64,000 nucleotides of DNA from Poa pratensis. Lineage: Eukaryota > Streptophyta > Magnoliopsida > Poales > Poaceae. The notes under the pieces were generated by a model, which was not told the DNA's origin, did no database searches, and saw only the letters and a list, made by a program, of their open reading frames with translations. Positions 1 to 11,618 of this stretch are shown here, piece after piece (within the stretch, counting starts at the first letter, position 1; every line of letters begins with the position of its first letter). The position numbers and the translations under genes are program-made. The stretch covers positions 51,457,365 through 51,521,364 of the forward strand of contig CAMZMU010000062.1 of assembly GCA_947311845.1 (NCBI GenBank), written 5' to 3'.

Positions 1-930
1 ATGTTTGGAATCCCGAGAACCCCCAGATGCTTGGGCATGCAAACCCTCTCCCACGCCACCAGGATGTGACCTCCATGGGCGTCCTTTCGCCCAGACCAAA
101 GAAACCACGAATGTTCTTCTCAATCGCCACAAAGGATCTTCACAGACAAGTCAAGTGACATCATGACGAAAATAGATACCGCTGATAGGGTGGCTTTGAC
201 AAGTTCAAGACACTCTCCACGGTTGAGCAACCCGGCATGCCACCTTGGGAGGTGGTTGGCCACACTATCCACAAGATACTAGAGCTGCAAAACCGTCAGC
301 TTCCTGAGTAAGAGCGGGAGCCCAGGTAGCACAGAGGAAACAACAATAGTGGACATTGCAGCTCTTGAGATACCAATGCCGCCTCTGGCTCCCCACAATG
401 GATCAAATGCGCTGAGCACTTCTCAAGGTTTGCCCTTGGCCCAGACACCAAGCCAAAGTCATCGACTAGTTGGGCGAAAACCCTAAGGTCCTTCTCCAGG
501 GGCCGGAGGAAGGTCCCACATCATCAACATAGATCGATGTTCGGTGTCAAAGTCCTGTCTCAGCCAGAGGTGTCAACAATCCACATGTCGTAGCCCTCAC
601 AAATCAATAGGTGCAAAATCTCCATGATCAGAATGAACAACTGAGGCGAGAGCGGGTCTCCTTGACTCAGTCCACGTCCGTTGAAAATCTTTCCACTTGG
701 GTGCCCATTAAGTAGCACCCTTGTGGAAGTCGACGACAGCCGAGCAGAGATAGTTGCGAGCAAAAGCTCCCCAAACCCCATCTTCCTCAACACCTCCAAG
801 AGGAAGGCCCAACTGACCGTATCAAAAGCCTTCGTAATGTCAAGCTTCAACAGAACTGCAGGAGCCGTGCAGTTTGCGCGCGGTGCACTTGATTCAACAC
901 TAGCGTTGGCAGTGGACGAGAGGGGCACTT
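1..930 (-). mobile_element. LINE (L1-type) reverse transcriptase fragment
   Basis: Decayed reverse transcriptase of a non-LTR retrotransposon, read on the minus strand and cut by the window edge. Positions 928-560 encode the RT palm start (LKLDITKAFDTVSW), a substrate-loop region and the GLSQGDPLSPQLF motif. After a frame change, about 520-500 encodes YVDDV, the catalytic YxDD box. Further LINE-like sequence (for example a GLVSGPRANLEKCSAH stretch) runs on towards position 350. Frames change several times, so no intact protein is possible. The boundary on the right (about 930-950) is judged only from where the similarity ends. Confidence 0.8.
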
Positions 931-949
931 AGACTGTCCAGTGTTCACT

Positions 950-1550
950 CCCGACCTACCGAGAGCCGCAACTCCTCAGATCTGTTCCAGATTGGGGCCT
1001 AGCCTGTTCCACAGAATCCCTTTTCAGTCCTCTTTGGATTGTATGATTGAGAAACCCAGCGGGTTCAGCGCTAGCCGCTAGCCTACATGGTGCTGGCGTG
1101 TCACGTATGATTTTCGCTAGCCCCATATGAGATCTTCGGCGTCCAGGGCGATTGACGCTGAACTGCATGACTTCGAATCCATAATTATTGGAACTGACAA
1201 ATGGGTTAGATCTAGATATAGTTTTTCGGAGAGTGACCACATTAGTTCGTGAAAAACGGCCAGATTTAGCCAAAAAAATTGTGGGGATTTCTATCTCCGA
1301 TTCCAAAACTGTATCTGACTTGAGAGAATATCTAGTGCCACCACCCATTTGTGTGCTCCTTATGCTACCATTGGAAAAAAAAATTACATGTCTCAAAAAA
1401 TTCTATAAAAGTGAGAGTGCTAACAAGATATATGTCAACAACCTCTAAAATTTTCAGATCTAAATTCAAAAAGAGAACCGAGAAACAAAAAAAAGACAAA
1501 TGTAGTATGAATAGTGTCACTTGCGAATTTGGGGTTGAAAATTTCTAGAG
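950..1550. other. Unassigned spacer
   Basis: No recognisable gene. Open frames of up to 146 codons exist on both strands, but none has a known motif, and the composition drifts to AT-rich after 1,250. It may be decayed repeat sequence. Confidence 0.4.
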
Positions 1551-2192
1551 GTTGTAGACTACTGATGGCACCCGCACCCATTGGGTGTGGGTAGAGCTTA
1601 ACCAAACCCGCACCCGTGTCCTGAATTCTTAACCACACCCGCATCCATACCCGCGCCTGGGTATAGATTTTGTACCATACCTGCACCCACGTGGGTATTA
1701 AAAACCCACGGGTAAACGCACCAAATAACACAATATATATATAAAACTGTCGATGTATGCTCATTTATTCATTGACTCAACAAACGACACCATATATAAA
1801 AATTAACAATAAAATAACACAACATATAAGATGAAAAACAAAACAACTCATCGTATATGAAAATAACATCAAAACAATATAGTAGATATCAAAATAACAA
1901 TATATATACGAAAAATGACATCATTACAAGCCAACATAAGTTGAGAAACAAGCAAAAATTACGTAAACGGTTAGTATTTCGGGATTTTTTCCCAAAATAA
2001 CATTCTGTTTCGTAAACAAAAATAGATTGGTATGTGGGTATGCGGGTATGGCTACTACTTTACCATACCCGTGCCCACGATACCCACTGGATACACTGTT
2101 TTTACCATTTACATTTACGTACCTACGGGTAAAGTTTTTTAACTAAATCATTACCCTAATGGGTAAATTACCCATTACCATCGGTTGTAGAC
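1551..2192. mobile_element. Non-autonomous DNA transposon with GATGG termini
   Basis: A non-coding insertion whose ends begin GATGGCACCC on the left and, in reverse complement, GATGGTAATGGG on the right. It is flanked by the direct repeat GTTGTAGAC at 1551-1559 and 2184-2192. The interior is AT-rich and studded with variants of TACCCATACCC. The 8-9 base target duplication fits hAT (8) or Mutator-like (9) elements, and the terminal repeats are too diverged to decide. It ends about 160 bases upstream of the start codon of the first NYN gene, so it could form part of that promoter. Confidence 0.6.
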
Positions 2193-2349
2193 AGAAGACT
2201 CACACTTTTTAGCATAATTTTCTGGTACATTTAAACTCATTTTATTTAGTGGTCTTGTCAAGGCCGCCGCCGCAACTCAATTCGCAGTTCACAAAATCCC
2301 CGAAGACTCACGCACCTCTCCGCCGGCGGAACCCTAGCGGCGGCCGGTG

Positions 2350-4782
2350 ATGGGGGAGTACACGGCGGCCAAGACGTCGGTGTGGTGGGACATCGAGAAC
2401 TGCGCCGTCCCCCGCGGCTGCGACGCTCAGCTCATCGTCCAGAACATGAGCGCCGCCCTCGCCACCGCCGGCTACAGAGGCGCCATCTCCGTCTCAGCGT
2501 ACGGAGACACCCACCAGATCCCCCACCACGTACAGCACGCCCTCTCCAGCACCGGCGTCTCCCTCAACCACGTCCCCGCCGGTACGGAACCACCATCCTC
2601 ATTACGCCCAGCGGCTCTGCTCTGGTTCCTAATCTTATCACTTGGTCAGCGGTCGTCTACCTCCCCGCCGTTTCATTTGTCTATGGTATTGCTGCGCTAG
2701 TTGGTTCTGTTCTTTATTTCCTGTGGCTGTGGGTACGATTGGTAGATCTGGCGTAATTTTGGACGATAATAGCGAAATTTTAGGTTCTAGATGTTCTTCG
2801 TCTAAGGGATATCACGCTTGTGGATTCTTTTATACAGTGAACAGGTGAGCTTAATCGATTACGAAATAATGTTCTTACGTTCACGAATGAGCAGGTCCAG
2901 CACACTGATCGACCTGCCTCATGTAGCACACACATCCCAACTCGTCTCAAGCTGACCTAAGTGAGCTAAACGATGTGCGACCCTGTTTCCTCACCCGTGG
3001 GAGTGACACACTTAACCTCAAGTCGAAGAAACAATAACGCCTTCTCCTCCTTTATAAAACGATCAACTGTAGTGGACGCAAGCCCATAAACCACACTGCC
3101 ACAACCCGACTTGATGATTCTTAATATTGGTTTTCTTTGTATTTTCCTTAGGGTTTATACAGACATACAAATAAGTGAGGGTTGATCGAAAGCCTGTGTG
3201 ACATATGCTCTTATGAGTAACTGATCTCTTCATTTATTATAACAACTAACAAGTAGCTCGTGAGATTTTGTGATTGGTTATTATTTCCCTTCGTCATACC
3301 AATTGTTGTATAAGACCTCTTCCGGTTAGAAGAATGACCCAAGTTATCGCTATAGGCCTGTATCTCAAATATTATTCTTGGAGCTGGCAAAATCTTGCTC
3401 TGATTGCATTGCCTTTCGAATTACATGTCCAGCATGCTATATATTTAAGCCCATCTTCTCATTTTTATTGTTTCCTATCGAATGCAGGGATTAAAGATGC
3501 AGCTGATAAGAAGATCTTGGTTGACATGCTGTTTTGGGCTATTGACAATCCTCCACCTGCAAATTATCTGCTTATCTCCGGTGACCGGGACTTCTCTAAT
3601 GCCATTCGTAAACTTAAAATGAGGCGATACAATATTTTATTGGCACAACCTCCAAATGTGTCTCGAGCCCTTACTGCTGCAGCAGATAGAGTTTGGCTCT
3701 GGAAAAGCCTTGTGGCTGGAGAACCACCATTAGCAGAGTCACCATACATAAGCAGCACATCAAGTGGAAATAAGGATAAGGATAATTCAAATAACATAGT
3801 TTCAAGTTCTTCAGCCGTGACTCGGGATACCAACCCACAGAAGAGGAGTAATCCTGAGGATAGCGAGTTTATTAAGCAAACTTCTTTCAAGAAGTCCAAG
3901 GGAGACTTTCATAGCACAGAACAGTGCATGTTGAATCAACCAAAGATAGGGCAACTAAAAGCAGTCCACGGGCAGGGCATGATCTGCTTGAAGTGTGGTG
4001 ATGGACACATCACTGCACACTGCACCTTCAATGGTGACTGCCCCATATGTGGCCGACCTGGCCACAAGGGCCGAGTATGCAAAGAGAACCCTAACAGCAT
4101 TGTCAAGTGGATACCGGCACACACACATGACCCAGCTTGCTCATCTCCCTCGTTCTGCTCCCAGCAGGCGACCGCTGGTGTGGTATCTCCGTCTCCAGCT
4201 CCTCCCATGGCTCCTGCACTGCCACAGAAGGGTGATGGGCATTCTTCTGGCCCAGCTCCTGCCATGGCTCATGCATATAACTTAGCTATGTTCTCGCAAG
4301 GGTTGATCCACATGATCGCTCGTGCTTCTCAGTTGCGCCCAACTTGGACGTCTCCCCCGGGGACTCCTGCTGTGCCCTTTTCATCTCTGACTCCTGCGCG
4401 GCCACATACGTCTGTTGCAGCTTCTTCTGCCCCAGCCCAGTCTGGAGTCTATGCCACGCCAACTACTGCATCATTGGGTAAATCAGACGTGGTGAGGCAA
4501 CCGACATCTTCAGCCCCTCGTCCTCCTACAGACCTTCTAGCGTACCGGCCAGTCCTAGGACAGCATCATCAAGTGGGTACTTCTCAGCTGTTTCCAGCTT
4601 GGACACAGCCCCCAGGGTACCTCTGGCGCGCAACCCCTGTTGTGCCAGCGCAATGTCTAGTTCCCCTTGTAGCTCCCGTGCCGCCACAGACGGGTGTTGG
4701 AGCTTCTCCTAGACCAGCTCACTCCGGATTTTGCTCATTACCTTCCCCGTCGGCAGGCCATGGCAAGTATACTCCTAGTTGA
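2350..4782 (+). CDS. NYN-domain RNase-like protein with CCHC zinc knuckles (tandem copy 1)
   Basis: Exon 1 is 2350-2581 and exon 2 begins at 3488, joined by a phase-1 GT-AG intron. ATG 2350 is chosen because it opens MGEYTAAK, shared with copy 2. The protein (about 508 residues to the TGA at 4780-4782) starts with a NYN/PIN-like fold: WWDIEN near residue 12 and SGDRDFSNA near 108 carry the acidic residues expected of a metal-dependent RNase, as in limkain-b1/MARF1-type proteins. From about residue 196 it no longer matches copy 2. Instead it has two zinc knuckles, CLKCGDGHITAHC (about 244) and CPICGRPGHKGRVC (about 262), then a Pro/Ala/Ser-rich tail with two loose repeats (TWTSPPGTPAVP and AWTQPPGYLWRATPVVP). 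RNA binding by the knuckles is inferred. The frame stays open after the TGA (next entry). Confidence 0.8.
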
Positions 4783-6294
4783 TTCTTTGTATGCCCTTGC
4801 CTTCAGCCGGCTAAGAGGAGAAAGACAGTAAGGAGGCCTGTATCAGGAAGAAGGGGTGAGAAGGTTTTCACTAGCTTTCCAGTAAGTATTTGTTTGCCTA
4901 ACTCCCAAGTTATGATTTGAATATGGAATTTCTGCGATTATGTTTACGTTGTTCAATCGTCTCTTTGAGCACTATAATAACACCCAAGATTGAAGTTGTA
5001 GGGTATATTCTGTAGATGCTTAATTGCTTAGAGACCCATCATTTGCTATGTTTTGGCTTGCGAAATTTCTATCGGTTAGCAAAGTTGGTGAACCATTATG
5101 ATTGACAAAAATAGTCGCTTAGCCATAACGCAGGCTTTCAAACCATGGTTTTCATGATAAGTCCCACATCATACATGTTTTCTAGCATTTCAATGCTTTT
5201 AGTTGAACTTCACCTTGGAGGGTCTGAGGTGGATTGTCGACAAAATGGTGTTGGACAAGAGTGTGAGAGGCAAAATCTCATTTTCTATTGATTGTTATGC
5301 TTTAGAATGACACCTTGCGCTCCGTGGGCGAAGCAAGCAGATGTATATTGGCAGAGTGCACACCAACATTGACACCGTTTAATATTTGCTAATATTTTGC
5401 TCCTTGTTATTCATCATATTTGTTGCTCATGATTCTTGCGAAGCTCTTTTATGTCGTCTATGTTCAGAGGATATGGCTAATGAATCATGCTTATTATGTT
5501 GAAAATTATTACCCATATTTATGGATTATGAATTATACTTCACACTTATAGCTATGATGAGATAAAATGCTTTTGTTGCATATGCATTCCAAGGTTGGAG
5601 ACCATGGTTATGAACCTCCAGGACCGAGGTTACCCCACCAGCTTGGAGATCCCAACTCCATGGGTGGATGAGGGTGGGGTGGACACCAAAGGGTGTCATT
5701 ATAGTTATGCTCGGTATAAGCTATGGATGAGATTTCTGGCTTATTATTTATTTGAGATTGCGAAGACCTATGTTTTGACATGTCTGCATTTGACATTGAA
5801 TGGGTTTCATTTTTTTTTGGAAAACTTTGAACTGCTGTAGTCTATTTGCAAATGAACTAATGCCATGAGATTAATCTTGTGCTTTCATACGGTGTCTTTT
5901 TGTTTGATTGTATTTACGTAATCTTTGAACACATGTTCTTGCCATGGATGAGATTTCTTTTTATTTATTTGAGATTGCTAAGACCTATGTTTTGACATGT
6001 ATGCATTTGACATTGAATGGGTTTCAAATTTTTTTTGGAGAACATTGAACTGCTGTAGTCTATTTGCAAATGAACTAATGCCATGAGATAATCTTGTGCT
6101 TTCATACGGTGTCTTTTTGTTTGGTTGTATTTACGTAATCTTTGAACACATGTTCTTGCCATGGATGAGATTTCTGGCTTTTTATTTATTTGAGATTGCT
6201 AAGACCTATGTTTTGGCATGCATGCATTTGACATTGAATGGATTTTTGTTTTTTTTGGAAAACATTGAACTGCTATAGTCTATTTGGAAATGAA

Positions 6295-6943
6295 CTAATA
6301 CTCAAGGTTCAAAAAAGCGTACGCTTAGCCTCGCTTAAGCGTCTAAGCGAGCGCATCGGTCACCTACCGCTCAGGATTAGGCCTAAGCGGCCCATTAAGC
6401 ACTGGGCTGGCGTGAGAGGGAAAAATTTGGGGAGAAAAGGAGGCAAAACGTCCATCGAGTGAGGAATCCGTCATCTGGCAGTGGAAAAGCGGCAGCGCTG
6501 CAGGGGAGAAGGATGGAGACGCAGGGGAGAAGGATGGAAACAATGGAAAACGAGTTGTGGTGGCTGATTTCGGTGAGGGGCGAGCTGCTCCGGTGAGGAT
6601 TGAACCACTCCGGCAAGGTTCCTAGGGAGATGACGAAGGGGAGAGAGAGAGGACAAGGGAGAGAGGCGGCTTGAGGGAGAGAGGCGGCTGGGGAGAGTGA
6701 ATGGTTCAGTTACTTTAGTACTAGAGTTTCCTACTGGGCCTTATTGGGCTATGTTTTACAGAAAAGGCAGACTGGGCCTTCTTGGGCTATGTTTTATAGT
6801 CTGAAAACAGCTCTGACTGTTCTATCCGTACATATCCGTACAAACGCTTAAGCAACACTTAAGCGCGCTTAAGCAGTAGTTCCTCTAATCGGAGCCTGAC
6901 CGCTCGCTTACCGCTTTCCGCTTTTTTGAACCTTGCTAATACT
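6295..6943. mobile_element. hAT-type MITE, 633 bp, with 8 bp target duplication
   Basis: The element at 6303-6935 has perfect terminal inverted repeats (CAAGGTTCAAAAAAGCG against CGCTTTTTTGAACCTTG) and is flanked by the 8 bp duplication CTAATACT at 6295-6302 and 6936-6943. Inside the ends are repeated GCTTAAGCG-like subterminal motifs. There is no transposase. An 8 bp duplication is the hAT hallmark. It interrupts the third unit of the 220 bp tandem array. Confidence 0.9.
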
Positions 6944-6986
6944 ATGAGATAATCTTGTGCTTTCATACGATGCTTTTGTTTAGTTG

Positions 6987-7113
6987 TACTCCCTCCGTTC
7001 TAATTTAGTTGACTTGGGTATGTCCAAATATGGATGTATCTAGACACTAAATAAGTATAGATACATCCATATTTAGATAAATCCAAATCAATTAATTTAG
7101 AACGGAGGGAGTA
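6987..7113. mobile_element. Stowaway MITE (Tc1/mariner type), 123 bp
   Basis: The termini CTCCCTCCGTTCTAATT and AATTTAGAACGGAGGGAG are inverted repeats, flanked by TA at 6987-6988 and 7112-7113. Length and ends are typical of grass Stowaway elements. It is nested in the third tandem unit, 50 bp right of the hAT MITE. Confidence 0.95.
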
Positions 7114-7593
7114 TTTACGTAATCTTTGAACACATGTTCTTGCCATGGATGAGATTTCTGGCTTATTATTTATTTGAGATTGCCAAGACATATGTTTTGA
7201 CATGCATGCATTTGACATTGAATGAGTTTCAAATTCTTTTTTTTTTTGGAAAACATTGAACTGCTGTAGTCTATTTGCAAATGAACTAATGCTATGAGGT
7301 AATCTTGTGCTTTCATACGGTGTCTTTTTGTTTGGTTGTATTTCCATAATCTTTGAACACATTTTCTTGCCATGGATGAGATTTCTGGCTTTTCATTTAT
7401 TTGATATTGCTAAGACCTATGTTTTGACATGCATGCATTTGACATTGAATAAGTTTCGATTTTGTTTTTGGAAAACATTGCACTGCTGTAGTCTATTTGC
7501 AAATGGACTAATGCTATGAGATAATCTTGTGCTTTCATACGGTGTTTTTTTGTTTGGTTGTATTTTTGTGAGCTTTGAACACATGTTCTTGCC

Positions 7594-9256
7594 ATTGTTT
7601 TCATAAATTGCTAGGTGATTAGTTTGGTTAGCAATTTACTCAAGGGAATAACACATGATCTGGATGTGCCCATGCAACACTCAGAAGACCACTCTCACAT
7701 GATCATTTGCTAGAGCACTTTTGGTGATGTAGTAAAAAGTCTTATTACCATGCTATATTTAGTAGCTAGGCTCTTGAAGATTATTTTATAAATCTTGCAT
7801 ATTGAGACGAAACCCCAAGGCAGTACTAAATAGGAACCCTACTCAGATTATGTTCTTATACCAGTAAGACCCTGTGCTACGTCACAGAACATAGTTTACA
7901 CAAGTTATTCAAATTAATTCACTTTGGTGCCTTCTTTTATCTGGAGCGGCAGAAGAGACGGTAGCTTGGTGCTATTCTCTATGTTTGCATTGTCCCTCCT
8001 GTCTGGACTGAGTCAGGAAGGACTAGAAAAGTAATGAACAGATGACCACCAATTCAAATCTTTATAAGTAGGAACACGAAACCCCACGTGTAACTGGGAT
8101 ACTGTTGGGGTGACAGTGATCACAGGGCTAAGTGCCGTATGTGTGTTAGACTTAATATTGAATTGTGTATGTGGAATGTTTACTCTCCCTCGGATCTGCA
8201 TTCTGTCAAGTGTCTTGTTTGTGTGTCCATATAAGCATGTTTGCGGGAGGTTTTCTCGGTTGAGTATTGTCGTTTTGATCTGGAGTGTGTGGCAGTATTT
8301 TAGCTTGCCCATAGCCTGGGTATTGCAGCATTGCGGGGTATCTTCACTCGCATAGATGCTCTTGGCTGTGACATGGATTTCTGTTCAAGCGTTCTCCATC
8401 AGTTTATTTTTTTGTGGCATCATGATCCTCAACATGTATGTACTGTTACTAAAATTAGATGCAGTGTCAAAGTTCTCAATATCAATCCTTGTGATAAATG
8501 CATTTTATGCAGTAATGTGCTAGGTTTTGTTGATCAAGACATGTTCCGGTCAAAGATATATTAAATAATCAACATGAATGCTCATGAGTGCTGTGCGCAT
8601 CACTTATGCAGAGGCAGGAAGCTTGTCCTCCTCTTTGAGAAAAATGGGGTCACATATTCATTAAATATATCAATCCCAGGCGGTGTTTAAGTATTTCAGC
8701 TTCAGTGCTTTGCTAATACATGTCAGGGTAAAGGTAGTGGAATCCAACTGCCTCGCTAGAATTTTGCAGTTATCTTTGCAAAGAACTCACCTGATGTTGA
8801 TGGGCATAGCGCAGGTGTAATTGGCTAGATATTGCTACGTGCTTCTAGTCATTCACCCTTTTTGCTCATTATTTTTGTGCCCACTTGCAAATCATTTCCT
8901 TCGATTTTGTAGTTTTACTTCTTTTTCGTAGTAGGAAAGATGTACAGTTTTTGGCCTGGATTTGTGTTATTTTTCGTGTTCTTTCTTTGGAGCTCAACTT
9001 TTCAGTTTTTCTTTTCCTGTCAGTCTTCTTTGTAGCTCTGCTTTTCAGTTTATTTACCTTTTGGTTTCTTCTAGTACAAGAAGTGCATTTTGAATGCTAC
9101 CAAGAAAGTGTTTCATTGACGCAAACCCTGAACAGTTTATGCATGTTGACCTCAAGTTTCATGTTTTCAACTCATAGTGTAGTACTACTGGTGAGAGGTT
9201 ATAGGAGTACAGAAGTGCATATCTTGATTGTTCTCGCTTTTTTTTTTGTCATGTAG
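7594..9256. other. Non-coding stretch right of the tandem array
   Basis: AT-rich sequence with no recognisable gene, MITE or long repeat. If the exon at 9257-9433 is real, this is the 3' part of the last intron of NYN copy 1. Confidence 0.4.
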
Positions 9257-9491
9257 GCACCCACTGCTGACATCTTGGCTGGGGTGAAAGCAAGGCGAGG
9301 GCACAGAGATATCAATTTGGTTGAAGCGCAAGCCGCTAGCAGCCGAGCTATAGCGTCGGGGATAAATTTAAGATCTGGGGATCGTGACATAGGACAAAGG
9401 GGAGAGAAAAGTGAGAGGTGCATGAATCTCTGAGCTAATCATAAAGACAAAATTAATTACTTGTTCGATGATTTTTTGATTCAAAATAATA

Positions 9492-9725
9492 TACTCCCTC
9501 TCTATGCCTTTTGTGTAGGCGACATTGCTCTTTTTCTCTGATGCAACTTTGCCCATGCATTTGACTAACATACATGAGACATGTCTGATACAAGTTACTA
9601 TTAGAAATATTTTCTATTACAAAATATTTGTTATAGAGTTTTAGAATATAACCCACATTTTGTTGGTCAAATTTGTGCTCAAAACGGAATTTGAAATGTG
9701 CTATGTCATGTAAATAGACGGAGTA
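9492..9725. mobile_element. Stowaway-like MITE, about 230 bp
   Basis: The ends TACTCCCTCTCTATG and AAATAGACGGAGTA match Stowaway termini (CTCCCTC against CTCCGTC in reverse complement) with TA on both sides. The interior is AT-rich and non-coding. Only the outer ten or so bases pair well, so it is older than the copy at 6987. Confidence 0.7.
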
Positions 9726-11506
9726 TGTGGGTATGAGAGCTCTTCTACATATCTGCGTGTCACTGGATGTACTAAAACGACGTATCTGCATATGTAATTG
9801 GTTGTACGAAAAATGGATTTAGAAGTCCCAAATTCAAGGGCGAGAGCAATTAGGACAAACCGCTAGTGGACGACTGTTACGGGCGCGTGACAACTATGTG
9901 TCTATGTCTGCCCATGTTAATTAGTGGCAAAAGAGGGAATGGAGTGCAGAAGCATCAGCAGCCCAAAACCAAACAAATTAACAAGCCGCTGGCGATGCTA
10001 GGCTCTGCCAGGAAAATGTGACATCGACAGAGGAAGGATCTAAAGAAACAACGGATCGAACAAGAACAACGGATGCTAGCCTTTGAGCTTGTAAAAACTT
10101 TTGGAGGAACTTTCTTTATGTTGTGTGTTACTTTCTACAATATTTAGAAGATCACGTGTCAAATTTATAGATTTGTCGCGGTATGCCATGTTCTTTCTTG
10201 CCTTTGCAAACATCATCGTTACAAACCGTCAACTGTCTACAATTGTTACTGAAGGTTAAGTGTCATGGAAAATATCAATTTGCAGCCCGATGAGATCGGT
10301 GCATACCATCGTCTGTAGTCAACGGACCCTCCTGACAAACAGAAATCCGCAACTTGATCATCATATCATAATCCTGTGCGGCTCACCTGATTTTATCCAG
10401 CTTGTGTTTATTTTACCTTCTTCTGCCTACTTTTCTGGTTAAGTGTCCGTGGAAGATTAGAAAAATAGCACAACACAAATTAACTCAGCAACCGCAGCTA
10501 AGCCTAAGGGCAATTGTCATGGGGTTGGTTGTCCTCAGTCTTTAGCCCTGGACCATGTTGCTCATTACTTTATCCTCCTTTTTCTCTTTCTCTTCATCAC
10601 TAAGTAATGGTGGTATGATGATTCTTGTAAAAAAAAATTACGGAAAATGTATCTCCATCACATATACTTGTGCAGTCAATCAAACTTCATCTATCTTGTC
10701 CAAATGGCTCACAATTTAATATGGACCATTAAAATTCAACTTAAGTAACTAAAGGAATTGCATTAGCTCCACGATAAAATTCGTATTTGTTCTCCTCTAA
10801 TGCACAATCAAATAGTTTCAAGAACCCCTGAAGCTAAGCTTTGTCACACGAGGTTTTGTGCTTATGCTGGACACCGATAAGCAATTGGAGCATAGTAACT
10901 TTGTACTCTAGGTCGATATTCGTAATCATTCGATGGTGATCTTCTCACTTTGTACTCTCACAAATCTTAATGATTAGAAAAAAAAAAATCTTGGCCTCGA
11001 TGTAAGAATCATTTGCAATAATTTCTTGACAATTAGAGTAGTAGAGGAATCTCTACAATCTAAAAGGACGATGTATTTCTCTCCACCTTTCATCCCTCGA
11101 TTTTCCACCAAAATTTACATTCCTTTTTCCGCCAACTATCAATCCTCATAATTCACATTCCTTTTTCACCAACAACCAATCACAATAATTTGCACTATTT
11201 TTCCACCAATGATTGACATACCTTTTGACGAACTAGTAATCGCGCAATCTCGCATGAAATAAAGAAAAGTTGCAGTATCATGATATCTTTGGTATTTGCC
11301 AGGTCTTTTGAATGCCAACCTCCTTCAGTGATCACTTTCTATAGCTTTTGTTCATCTACGTTCTTAACTGACCTAATCTTTGGGGACACGGTGTTTTGAC
11401 TCATGTGTCTAGATGCACCTGTTATGAAAATGTTTTAAATATATTTAAAATGTTAAAAACTTTTAAAAAGTGTTTTGAAAATGTTTTAAATGCACCTGTT
11501 ATCGGT
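9726..11506. other. AT-rich intergenic sequence
   Basis: No gene or element with clear ends was found. It contains A-runs near 10,630 and 10,980 and a 90 bp stretch (11,396-11,510) built from repeats of AAAATGTTTTAAAT. It is probably decayed repeat sequence between the two NYN copies. Confidence 0.4.
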
Positions 11507-11618
11507 GAGGCAGCACGTCGGCGGCGAGCGTCGACGGCTAGGGGATTCCGCGGCGACCCGGTTTTGAGCGTCGGGGAGGCAGCATGTTGGCGGCGAGGGG
11601 ATTCCGCGGCGACCCGGC
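11507..11618. repeat. 69 bp partial tandem duplication, GC-rich
   Basis: A unit beginning GAGGCAGCAYGTYGGCGGCG and containing GGGGATTCCGCGGCGACCCG occurs at 11,507-11,575 and again, shortened by an internal deletion, from 11,576. It opens a GC-rich block (to about 11,815) that has open frames on both strands but no recognisable protein. Confidence 0.6.

Larger units (their letters stand above)
5723..7593. repeat. Five-copy tandem array of about 220 bp
   Basis: Five head-to-tail copies, each starting ATGGATGAGATTTCTGGC and containing ACTGCTGTAGTCTATTTGCA and TCTTTGAACACATGTTCTTG. They start at 5723, 5944, 6161, 7145 and 7372. Copy lengths are 217-227 bp once the two MITEs nested in copy 3 (6303-6935 and 6989-7111) are removed. 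The copies are AT-rich and non-coding. The array lies in the proposed last intron of NYN copy 1 or just downstream of it. Confidence 0.85.
4783..9433 (+). pseudogene. Possible 3' continuation of NYN copy 1 beyond an in-frame TGA
   Basis: After the TGA at 4780-4782 the same frame reads on without a stop as FFVCPCLQPAKRRKTVRRP and further to 4881, where a good donor (CCA then GTAAGT) occurs in phase 0. At 9257, after ATGTAG, a phase-0 open segment starts APTADILAGVKARRGHRDIN and ends at TGA 9431-9433 (58 residues). The intervening 4.4 kb would be an intron holding a tandem repeat array and two MITEs. Matching frame, donor, acceptor and phase make a once-longer protein plausible, with the TGA arising from a codon such as CGA. 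There is no transcript evidence, and the basic tail matches no family I recognise. Confidence 0.4.

Noticed and set aside
1188..1448. 86-codon open frame with a fairly normal-looking product
   Set aside because: No motif, no splice context and no family recognised. AT-rich flanks suggest chance.
4767..4806. Possible 40 bp intron removing the TGA of NYN copy 1
   Set aside because: It has GT and AG ends, but it is too short for a plant intron and the joined frame meets a stop. The unspliced frame continues better.
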